Below, piece after piece: positions 55,957-64,000 of a DNA stretch of 64,000 nucleotides. How positions within the stretch are numbered: the first letter of the stretch is position 1; each line of letters opens with the position of its first letter. The stretch lies in contig NZ_KE384579.1 in NCBI RefSeq assembly GCF_000426825.1, forward strand, positions 140,877 to 204,876, read 5' to 3'. A program made the translations under genes and the position numbers. The notes under the pieces are model-generated. The model searched no databases, was not told the DNA's origin, and saw only the letters and a program-made list of their open reading frames with translations. Source of the stretch: Thermonema rossianum DSM 10300 (lineage in GTDB: Bacteria; Bacteroidota; Bacteroidia; Cytophagales; Thermonemataceae).

Positions 55957-58683
55957 CTACTTCACGGGGGCAAAAGCCTTTTCTACAATTTCTTGTTGTT
56001 CTTTCACGTGCACTTTGTAGTAGCCGGTCGCCGGTGAGGCGCTGGCTTTACGGCTGATGCCTTCCACAGGTTTGTAGTTGGTAACAATGTAGGTGTAGGC
56101 GCCCATGTTGCGGGGTTCTTCTTGCACCCAGCGCAAATGCGCTTTGGGATACTTGGCAAGCACGGCCTCCAGCTGTTTGTGCGGGAAGGGGTAGAGCTGC
56201 TCCAGTCGCACAATGGCTACGTCTTTGCGCTCGTGTTCCTGCTGATAGGCTTGCAAGTCGAGGGCTATTTTGCCACTACACAACAATACGGTTGTTACCT
56301 TTTTGGGATCGGCATAGGGGTCATCAAGTACTTCAAGGAAGCGGCCGTTTACAAAGTCTTCCACCGGTGAGGCTACCTCTTGACGACGCAAGAGTGATTT
56401 GGGTGTCATGATAATCAATGGCTTGCGGAATTCCCAAGCCAGCTGACGGCGCAACACATGGAAGAAGTTGGCTGCTTTGGTAATGTTGCATACCACCATA
56501 TTCAGCTCGGCACAGAGCTGCAAGAAACGCTCGAGACGGGCAGAAGAGTGTTCAGGTCCTTGCCCTTCGTAACCATGAGGCAGCAGCATCACCAGTCCGT
56601 TCATTTGCTGCCATTTGCTTTCGGTGGCAGATATGAACTGGTCTATCATCACTTGGGCGCCGTTGGCAAAGTCGCCAAATTGGGCTTCCCAAAGCACCAA
56701 AGCATTGGGATTGGCCATGGAATAGCCAAACTCAAAGCCCAGCACGCCGTATTCCGACAACAAGGAGTTGTAAATACGCAGCTGCTGCTTTTGGTCAGGT
56801 ACAATATGGTTGAGGCTGAAGTAAGGTTCGTTGGTTTCCGAATCGTGGAGAACGGCATGACGGTGCGAGAAAGTGCCGCGTCGCACGTCTTGCCCGGTAA
56901 GGCGCACAATCTTTTCTTCCAACAGAATAGAACCGTAGGCCAACAGTTCGGCAGAAGCCCAGTCAAGCACTTTGTCTTGGAAGAACATGCGCTCGCGCTC
57001 GGCAAGCAGTTTTTTGATTTGCTTTAAAGGTTTAAATCCTTCGGGCACCGTGCAAAGTGCTTTGCCTACCTTTTCGATGACTTCGGGCGATACGCCGGTT
57101 TCGGGCGACTGCTCAAAGTCTTTTTCGGTGGCTTTGCGCAGCTTCATCCAGTCTTTTTCGAGCTGGAGGTAAGTGTAAGGCAGCGGTTTTTGTTTCACTT
57201 CATTGAAGCGGTCATTGAGCAGCTTTTTGAACTCTTGCTCCATCTGCTCTGCCAGCTTGGCATCCAAGCTGCCCTGCTGCTTGAGTTTTTCTATATACAC
57301 CTCGCGGGGGTTGGGGTGCTTGGCAATGAGATTGTAAAGCTTGGGTTGGGTGAATTTGGGTTCATCGGTTTCGTTGTGCCCATGGCGGCGGTAGCACACC
57401 ATGTCGATGAAGATATCGCGGTGGAACTTCTGGCGGAATTCGGCGGCAATTTGGGCACAGAATACCACGGCTTCGGGGTCGTCGCCGTTGACGTGCAACA
57501 CAGGGGCGTCGATTACCTTGGCTACGTCGGTACAGTAAATACTTGAGCGGGCATCGTCGAAGTCAGTGGTAAAGCCCACTTGGTTGTTGATGACGAAGTG
57601 GATGGTACCCCCGGTAGTGAAGCCCTCCAGCTGCGACATCTGCGCCACTTCGTAAACAATGCCTTGCCCTGCTATAGCAGCGTCACCATGAATGAGCACC
57701 GGCACAACATACTTTTTATCAAAAAACTCCTCATCGATTTGTGCACGCGCATACCCTTCAACGACGGGGTCCACGGCTTCGAGGTGCGAAGGGTTGGGTG
57801 CCAAGCGCAGGTTTACTTCTTTGCCGGCGGGCGTTTTGATTTGGCTGGCAAAGCCCATGTGGTATTTTACGTCGCCGTCGCCCATGGTAGAGTCAGGGAT
57901 AACCGCGCCTTCGAACTCGCTGAATATTTGCTCATAGGTCTTGCCCATGATGTTGGCAAGCACGTTGAGGCGCCCACGGTGTGCCATGCCAATGATGATT
58001 TCCTTGGCTTCTAAGTCAGCCAGGCGGTTAATGATGGCATCGAGTGCGGGGATGGTGGTTTCGCCACCTTCCAGCGAGAAGCGTTTTTGTCCGAGGTATT
58101 TTGTATGTAAGAAGTTTTCGAATACGACGGCTTCGTTCAGCTTTTGAAGGATGCGCTTTTTGTATTCTATGTCCGGGTTGAAATGAATGGATTCGTATTC
58201 TACTTTTTCTTTGAACCACTGCAGAATTTCCGGCTCGCGGATGTACATGTATTCAAAGCCGATGCTTGATGTATAGATTTTCTGCAGGGCGGCGATGATG
58301 TCACGCAGCTTGGCACGCCCGATGCCTATTTCCGCGCCTATGTTGAACTCTTTGTCCAGATCTTCTTCGCTAAGGTTGAAGTATTCGAGTTCCAGGATGG
58401 CGCGCCGGTCTTTGCGTTCCCTCACCGGGTTGGTTTTGGCTTTGAGGTGTCCCCGGCTCCGGTAGGCATGAATCAGCTGATATACGTTGAGCTCTTTGCT
58501 GCTAAGCACGCTTTCGGTGTCGGTGCTTGCCATGCCGTTGCTATGATATTGCAGGGCAAACTCGAAGCCCTCGAAAAAGCGCTGCCAGCTGGTATCAACC
58601 GACTGCGGGTCTTGCTTGTATGCTTGATACAAAGACTCGATGTAGTTGCCGTGTGCATTGGCTACATAAGAAAAAGTCTCCAT
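55957..58683 (-). CDS. sucA: 2-oxoglutarate dehydrogenase E1 component
   Basis: A 908-aa thiamine-diphosphate enzyme that decarboxylates 2-oxoglutarate in the TCA cycle. The N-terminal METFSYVANAHGNYIESLYQAYKQDP segment is the E1o-specific arm that binds the rest of the complex. ThDP-binding GDAAIAGQGIVYE and NNQVGFTT segments follow, and the C-terminal half ends VEKAFAPVK. I start at ATG 58683, which gives the conserved METFSY opening; an open frame reaching to 58767 adds 28 unlikely residues. odhB follows after 87 bp. Confidence 0.96.
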   Translation of the reverse strand: METFSYVANAHGNYIESLYQAYKQDPQSVDTSWQRFFEGFEFALQYHSNGMASTDTESVLSSKELNVYQLIHAYRSRGHLKAKTNPVRERKDRRAILELEYFNLSEEDLDKEFNIGAEIGIGRAKLRDIIAALQKIYTSSIGFEYMYIREPEILQWFKEKVEYESIHFNPDIEYKKRILQKLNEAVVFENFLHTKYLGQKRFSLEGGETTIPALDAIINRLADLEAKEIIIGMAHRGRLNVLANIMGKTYEQIFSEFEGAVIPDSTMGDGDVKYHMGFASQIKTPAGKEVNLRLAPNPSHLEAVDPVVEGYARAQIDEEFFDKKYVVPVLIHGDAAIAGQGIVYEVAQMSQLEGFTTGGTIHFVINNQVGFTTDFDDARSSIYCTDVAKVIDAPVLHVNGDDPEAVVFCAQIAAEFRQKFHRDIFIDMVCYRRHGHNETDEPKFTQPKLYNLIAKHPNPREVYIEKLKQQGSLDAKLAEQMEQEFKKLLNDRFNEVKQKPLPYTYLQLEKDWMKLRKATEKDFEQSPETGVSPEVIEKVGKALCTVPEGFKPLKQIKKLLAERERMFFQDKVLDWASAELLAYGSILLEEKIVRLTGQDVRRGTFSHRHAVLHDSETNEPYFSLNHIVPDQKQQLRIYNSLLSEYGVLGFEFGYSMANPNALVLWEAQFGDFANGAQVMIDQFISATESKWQQMNGLVMLLPHGYEGQGPEHSSARLERFLQLCAELNMVVCNITKAANFFHVLRRQLAWEFRKPLIIMTPKSLLRRQEVASPVEDFVNGRFLEVLDDPYADPKKVTTVLLCSGKIALDLQAYQQEHERKDVAIVRLEQLYPFPHKQLEAVLAKYPKAHLRWVQEEPRNMGAYTYIVTNYKPVEGISRKASASPATGYYKVHVKEQQEIVEKAFAPVK

Positions 58684-58828
58684 GGGGTTCTCTAATGAGG
58701 TTTGGTTTACTAAATACAAAGGTAAGGCTTTGTGTTTAATATGAAAAACCCTTATTCGTTTTAGCAAATATTGTTGATAGAGAGAGTGTTGTGTTTAAGT
58801 GGGCAGCCTTTAAAAAAGGATCTTCTGA

Positions 58829-58872
58829 AAAAAACAAGAAGCCCCCCTGCAGTGTTGCAAGAGGGCTTTTGC
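58829..58872 (-). terminator. Intrinsic terminator after gapA
   Basis: Minus strand: AAGCCC ... TGCAACACTGCA ... GGGCTT then CTTGTTTTTTTC. It lies about 25 bp after the gap stop. Confidence 0.75.
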
Positions 58873-58896
58873 ATGGTGACTATATGTTTGTTTTGC

Positions 58897-59988
<1,092 letters not shown>

Positions 59989-60083
59989 TTACAAAATATA
60001 TATTGATATATGAAGCCAAGCTTCTGTGGGGCAGCCATGAAAGTGAAAAAGAAAAAAATAAAAATAGAAATAAAAAAAGCATC

Positions 60084-60100
60084 TTAATTGTTACAATTAA
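60084..60100. promoter_or_regulatory. Palindromic operator candidate upstream of the 509-aa gene
   Basis: TTAATTGTTACAATTAA, a perfect 17-bp palindrome with central T. It overlaps the -33 element of the promoter at 60088-60119 and is flanked by two direct copies of AAAGCATC (60077 and 60100). It looks like a transcription-factor site and lies in the divergent region with gap. Confidence 0.55.
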
Positions 60101-60119
60101 AAGCATCCTTATATCTTTG
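60088..60119 (+). promoter_or_regulatory. Promoter of the 509-aa gene
   Basis: TTG (60088-60090), 21-bp spacer, TATCTTTG (60112-60119). It matches the Bacteroidota housekeeping consensus, 38 bp before the start. Confidence 0.75.
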
Positions 60120-60157
60120 TTGAACAGATTTTGTTTTTCTTTACAAAACAATTGAAT

Positions 60158-61687
60158 ATGAAAGACATTATAAAGCTTTATGAAATCGTGGAAAATAAAA
60201 CCCTGCAGAATCTGCCGGTGTTGAATTTTGAAAAGAAAAATAAAGAAGAAGAACTTCTTTTGCATATTAAGCAGGGCGACTTTCGTACCGACGACGAAGC
60301 AGCCGCCGGGATGTATGGCACCGACGGTAAAGACGTCAGGTACAAATCTTTGAAATACAGACTTAAGCAGAAATTGCTTAATCATCTATATTTCATCGAT
60401 TTGGAGAGGATAGGCGTGAAGCCCCGTTGGAAGAATGAGCTTTCATTGTGGGAAACCCTTCTCAAAGCCCGCATACTCATGGAAGAGGGCTATGCAAAGA
60501 TGGGAGAGAAGGTGTTGCGCAAGGCACTGTTGCATGCAGAAGAAAATGCCTTTACGCAGATAGCCTATCTGATTGCCAACTTTTTGATAGACTATTATAT
60601 ACAGGAGCATAACTTTCCTGCTTACCGCCAGATGCAATCTTTGATTGAGCGTTTACGGGAGCAACGAAACATAGAAGAAGAGGCGCAAGATGCTTATCGT
60701 CTGGCAATGGCTACTTTGCGCAAGTCTTATTTCTCACGTACACGTTTCATGGAGGAAGCCCGGGGGATTGCCGCTTCCTTGCGCAGCATATGGGAGCAAA
60801 CGGGCAATTACAATGTATTTGAGCTTTACTATGGACTGCAAGTGGCTATCTACCGTTACAAAGGGGAGTATGAAAGCATGCTTGAGTTTCTGAAAGAGGT
60901 GGATGCCATACAGAGTGAACACATCATCTTTTCGTACCGTTTCGACCTATGGTATCACCGCACTTTGGAATTGGAAGCTTGCCTGAATACCTTCCGTATA
61001 GAGGAGGGCTTAAACCTTGCCAAGCGTTATGCCCCCCTGTTTCCGCAAGCATCTGAAAGCTGGTTCGATTTTCATGCGGTTTATGTGCGATTGGCTTGCT
61101 TTGCCGGCGATTACGAAGGGGCTGAAAAGCTGATTTATGCCGCTTTCAATAATGAATATATGCAACAGCTGCCCCAAGAAAGCAGGCGTATGTGGGAACT
61201 GATGGCTGCTTATCTGGCGTATATCACCGGCGACAAACGTCTGCATCATCTCTTTGATGTGGAGACCTACTATAAACGCTTGCCTGATTATGACCGTCAC
61301 CAGTTGACCTTTCACGTGCCGCTTTTAATCTTGCAAATAGCCTACGCGGTGCGTATGCAAGACTACGAAGCGGTGCAGGAGCGGGTTGCCCTGTTGCAAA
61401 AATACACCAACCGTAACCTGCGCGCCAACATTTCGCCGCGTACCCGTCTTTTTTTCCGGGCGCTTAAAATCATGCTTGACAACGACTTCAAACAGAAAAG
61501 CAGCCGCAATAAAGGAAGATACACCCAAAAACAGCTTTCAGAATGGCAAGGCGAGCCGGGAGAAGACTACTTCGGCGAGTGGGAAATCATTCCTTATCAG
61601 GTGTTGTGGGACGCCATGACCATGGACCTTGTGCGTGAGCCTCTGGGAAAACGTGGCAGACCCAAGAAGAAAAAAACAGAGAAGTAG
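60158..61687 (+). CDS. Hypothetical 509-aa helical (TPR-like) protein with basic tail
   Basis: I do not recognise the family. The protein is soluble and almost all helical, with repeated 30-40-residue helical pairs that look like degenerate TPR (for example LLKARILMEEGYAKMGEKVLRKALLHAEE, about residues 105-133). An N-terminal segment FKKNKEEELLLHIKQGDF-like region and YKSLKYRLKQKLLNHLYFID look conserved. The last residues GKRGRPKKKKTEK are an AT-hook-like basic tail (GRPK) that could bind DNA. I start at ATG 60158 (MKDIIKLYEIVENK), following a consensus promoter with an overlapping palindrome. It stands alone between gap and a peptide-type ABC ATPase. Confidence 0.8.
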   Translation: MKDIIKLYEIVENKTLQNLPVLNFEKKNKEEELLLHIKQGDFRTDDEAAAGMYGTDGKDVRYKSLKYRLKQKLLNHLYFIDLERIGVKPRWKNELSLWETLLKARILMEEGYAKMGEKVLRKALLHAEENAFTQIAYLIANFLIDYYIQEHNFPAYRQMQSLIERLREQRNIEEEAQDAYRLAMATLRKSYFSRTRFMEEARGIAASLRSIWEQTGNYNVFELYYGLQVAIYRYKGEYESMLEFLKEVDAIQSEHIIFSYRFDLWYHRTLELEACLNTFRIEEGLNLAKRYAPLFPQASESWFDFHAVYVRLACFAGDYEGAEKLIYAAFNNEYMQQLPQESRRMWELMAAYLAYITGDKRLHHLFDVETYYKRLPDYDRHQLTFHVPLLILQIAYAVRMQDYEAVQERVALLQKYTNRNLRANISPRTRLFFRALKIMLDNDFKQKSSRNKGRYTQKQLSEWQGEPGEDYFGEWEIIPYQVLWDAMTMDLVREPLGKRGRPKKKKTEK

Positions 61688-61825
61688 GTGCGCTTTTGCA
61701 CTTGTTTTTCTATTTTCCCAATCCAATCATACAGGCAAAACTGCCGCTGTGGCTACTTGTTTTGATGATTTGAATATAAATTCTGAAATTTACGCTACAT
61801 ACCTTGTATATATTTTGCGCGTATT

Positions 61826-63748
61826 ATGGATAAAGAGTCAAATCTTTTGCTTTCGGTAAAAAACCTTCGTGTTGAGTTTACTTCCGAGAAAGGGAGTTTT
61901 CTGGCGGTTGACAATGTGTCGTTCGATTTGGAGAAGGGAAGCACCTTGAGTATCGTGGGAGAGTCGGGTTCCGGCAAGTCAGTGACCTCATTGGCTATTA
62001 TGGGCTTGCTGGCATCCAATGCCAAGGTGAGTGGTGAGATATGGTTCAATTCCAATAGCTTGGGGTGGGTGGATTTGCTGAGCCTGTCCCCAAAACAAAT
62101 GCGCTCGATTCGAGGGGGGGAAATAGCCATGGTCTTTCAGGAGCCCATGACTTCGCTCAACCCCGTGATGACCTGCGGGGACCAGGTGATGGAAGCCATC
62201 CGCCTGCATCGCCCCGACTTGAGCAAGGAGGAGGCGCGCCAGCTGGTGTTTCGTAAGTTCCGCGATGTGCATCTGGATAGTCGCGATGAAGGCGACAGCG
62301 ACGAAGCTGCCATGGCGCAACTCGAAAAAATCTATCACTCTTTTCCGCATCAACTGTCCGGGGGGCAGAAACAAAGAGTCATGATTGCCATGGCTTTGGC
62401 TTGCGACCCGGAGCTTATTATCGCCGATGAGCCTACCACCGCCTTAGATGTGAGTACCCAGCGAGCCATTCTCGATATTTTTCAAGAGTTGACCTGCCGG
62501 GAAGATATATCGGTTTTGTTCATCAGCCATGACTTGGGGGTGGTTGCCGAAGTGTCGGACCGCGTGATGGTGATGTATCGAGGCAAGCAGCGCGAACTGG
62601 AAGATGTGCTCACTATCTTCGACAACCCGAAAGACCCTTATACGCGAGGTCTTTTCTCTTGCCGCCCACGGGTGGATTTGAGTTTCCTGGATACCTCCGT
62701 TACACGCCTGACGCGCCTGCCCACCATTGCAGATTTCATTGAGGTGGATGCCCAAGGCAATGTGAAAGCCAAAAAGGTGGATAACATAGGTATTGGCGAA
62801 ACCATCTTTTCGATGATAGACATTGAAGAAGAGTTATCGCAAAGCGAACAGCCCGAGCCGCCCTTGCCTGTGCTTAAAGTGGAAGGGCTGACCAAGACCT
62901 TCTGGGTGAAAAAGAAAGACAAAAGGGGCAAGGAACGCTTCGTTGCCGTTGACAATGTGAGTTTCGAAGTCTTCAAGGGAGAGACCGTCGGTTTGGTGGG
63001 CGAGTCGGGATGTGGCAAATCTACTTTGAGCCGCCTGATTCTACGCCTTCTGGAAGCCGATGGTGGGCGTGTGGAGTTTGGAGTGCGTACCGGAGACGGA
63101 AGCATGCACTATCATGACCTTTTTGCGTTGAGTGAGCGCGCCATGCGTCCCCTGCGGCGTTATATGCAGATTGTTTTCCAAGACCCCTTTGCTTCGCTCA
63201 ATCCGCGCATGAGTATAGGCGAGATATTGACCGAGCCCATGCGCCTGTTTAAACTATATGGAAGCGCCAAAGAGCAAAAAGAGCGTGCCTTTAAACTCTT
63301 GGAAGACGTGGGCTTGGACCCCCGCCATGTCTTTCACCGCTACCCTCACGAGTTTTCGGGAGGACAGCGCCAGCGCATTTGCATTGCACGGGCTTTGGCT
63401 ACCGACCCTCAATTTATTATCTTTGACGAATCGGTGTCTGCCTTGGATGTGTCGGTACAAGCCGAAGTGCTGAATCTTATCAACGAACTGAAAGAACAAT
63501 ATCATTTTTCGTCTATCTTTATTTCCCACGACCTTGCCGTCATTCGTTTTATTGCCGACCGGGTGATGGTCATGAAGGATGGCAAGATTATTGAGACAGG
63601 AGATAATCGACAGATTTTTGAAAACCCCTCGCATCCTTATACCCGGGCACTTTTGGATGCCATACCCAAAGGTGATATTATTGCCATCAGGAAGAATATT
63701 GAAGAAAGAACTTCGATTCGCGGCAGCCGTACCCACAGCACCCCATGA
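61826..63748 (+). CDS. Fused dipeptide/oligopeptide ABC transporter ATPase (DppD-DppF type)
   Basis: A 640-aa protein with two complete ATPase domains of the OppD/OppF type. First: Walker A GESGSGKS, signature LSGGQKQR, Walker B LIIADEP. Second, after a linker of about 70 residues: Walker [10 protein letters not shown], signature FSGGQRQR, Walker [13 protein letters not shown], where Ser replaces the usual Pro. Each half ends with the peptide-importer C-terminal motif ([30 protein letters not shown]). Such fusions energise peptide or nickel-type importers, but no permease or binding protein is adjacent. Orphan fused ATPases are common in Bacteroidota. Confidence 0.93.
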   Translation: MDKESNLLLSVKNLRVEFTSEKGSFLAVDNVSFDLEKGSTLSIVGESGSGKSVTSLAIMGLLASNAKVSGEIWFNSNSLGWVDLLSLSPKQMRSIRGGEIAMVFQEPMTSLNPVMTCGDQVMEAIRLHRPDLSKEEARQLVFRKFRDVHLDSRDEGDSDEAAMAQLEKIYHSFPHQLSGGQKQRVMIAMALACDPELIIADEPTTALDVSTQRAILDIFQELTCREDISVLFISHDLGVVAEVSDRVMVMYRGKQRELEDVLTIFDNPKDPYTRGLFSCRPRVDLSFLDTSVTRLTRLPTIADFIEVDAQGNVKAKKVDNIGIGETIFSMIDIEEELSQSEQPEPPLPVLKVEGLTKTFWVKKKDKRGKERFVAVDNVSFEVFKGETVGLVGESGCGKSTLSRLILRLLEADGGRVEFGVRTGDGSMHYHDLFALSERAMRPLRRYMQIVFQDPFASLNPRMSIGEILTEPMRLFKLYGSAKEQKERAFKLLEDVGLDPRHVFHRYPHEFSGGQRQRICIARALATDPQFIIFDESVSALDVSVQAEVLNLINELKEQYHFSSIFISHDLAVIRFIADRVMVMKDGKIIETGDNRQIFENPSHPYTRALLDAIPKGDIIAIRKNIEERTSIRGSRTHSTP

Positions 63749-63872
63749 AAACGACGCAGGATGAGTAAAATAAACAATCCACTTCCCACCTAAACAAAGA
63801 AAAAGCGAACTGCCCGGCAGGCTCTTATTGCGCCGGGGAGTACCCATCTTTTTTACTTTGTGTTTTAAATGA

Positions 63873-64000
63873 ATGAAATCAATGACTATGACAAGAAAGA
63901 AGAAAAAAATAAAAGCAAAGCTTGTTACCAAGCGCAAAAGAAAAAACAAAGCCACAGTTGACATAAAGCAACTGAAAGAACAGATATTAAAAGTGATGGA
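63873..64000 (+). CDS. Start of a basic protein, possibly ribonuclease R (3' end outside window)
   Basis: The frame opens at ATG 63873 (further Met at 63882 and 63888) and is open to the right edge, 42 codons. It begins with a Lys/Arg-rich tail (RKKKKIKAKLVTKRKRKNK) and then a helix VDIKQLKEQILKVM. RNase R in Bacteroidota often starts with a similar basic tail followed by an LKxxIL helix, so that is my best guess, but too little is visible to decide. A TTACTTTG element at 63853-63860 may be part of its promoter. Confidence 0.4.
   Translation, partial: MKSMTMTRKKKKIKAKLVTKRKRKNKATVDIKQLKEQILKVM

Noticed and set aside
63254-63964. 236-aa minus-strand frame near the right edge
   Set aside because: It is antisense to the second ATPase domain, rich in Phe/His, and has no domain.

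Overview
This 64 kb window reads as chromosome of a Bacteroidota bacterium, most likely a Cytophagales-type lineage. The evidence is the gliding-associated ABC transporter GldA/GldF/GldG, an OstA-like protein, the DUF6452/DUF6048 pair, DUF4199 and DUF2141 proteins, lipoprotein beta-propellers preceded by tiny secreted peptides, a short CarB, and promoters of the TTG-N19-21-TAnnTTTG type. Shine-Dalgarno sequences are nearly absent. No transposase, phage gene, rRNA or CRISPR array was seen; the only RNA gene is one tRNA-Val(GAC).

Layout. Positions 1-2875 hold an RND efflux transporter that runs off the left edge, preceded by its periplasmic adaptor, a CxxC lipoprotein and a beta-propeller lipoprotein. 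From 4.6 to 8.3 kb there are two parallel modules, each made of a duplicated leader, a tiny secreted peptide gene, a long perfect hairpin and a six-bladed-propeller lipoprotein. In the first module the peptide gene is frame-broken at a 7-bp tandem repeat. Next come an SDR-type NAD(P) protein, a helical hypothetical, the periplasmic chaperone PpiD, gldA-gldF-VIT (minus strand), mltG-ostA (plus), an MFS permease, tRNA-Val, two small hypotheticals, the biotin operon bioF-bioD-bioA, a TauE/SafE permease, mtaB, gldG and rpsA. From 30 to 43 kb: a DUF2141 protein and a lipoprotein, lysS, a FecR-like/TPR protein, DUF6048/DUF6452, dnaK, carB, a YcxB-like protein, nadC, and an MscS channel behind an ECF sigma factor and an 84-aa partner. 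From 44 to 64 kb: DUF4199, a dihydroorotase homologue lacking the HxH metal motif, meaB, CHASE2 plus a second FecR-like/TPR protein, a long PurF homologue, recQ, odhB/sucA, gapA, a 509-aa protein of unknown function behind a palindromic operator-like site, a fused peptide-ABC ATPase, and the start of a lysine/arginine-rich protein (possibly RNase R) at the right edge.

How the parts work together: central metabolism (SucA/OdhB, GAPDH, PurF, CarB, NadC, biotin), envelope building (MltG, OstA, PpiD, RND pump, MscS) and gliding (GldAFG) are housekeeping-like. A dispersed palindromic repeat family (arms GTCATTTCGA...GAGAAATCTC) occupies most of the larger intergenic gaps. The parts most likely to repay study are the duplicated peptide/hairpin/propeller modules and the CHASE2/FecR-like pair.
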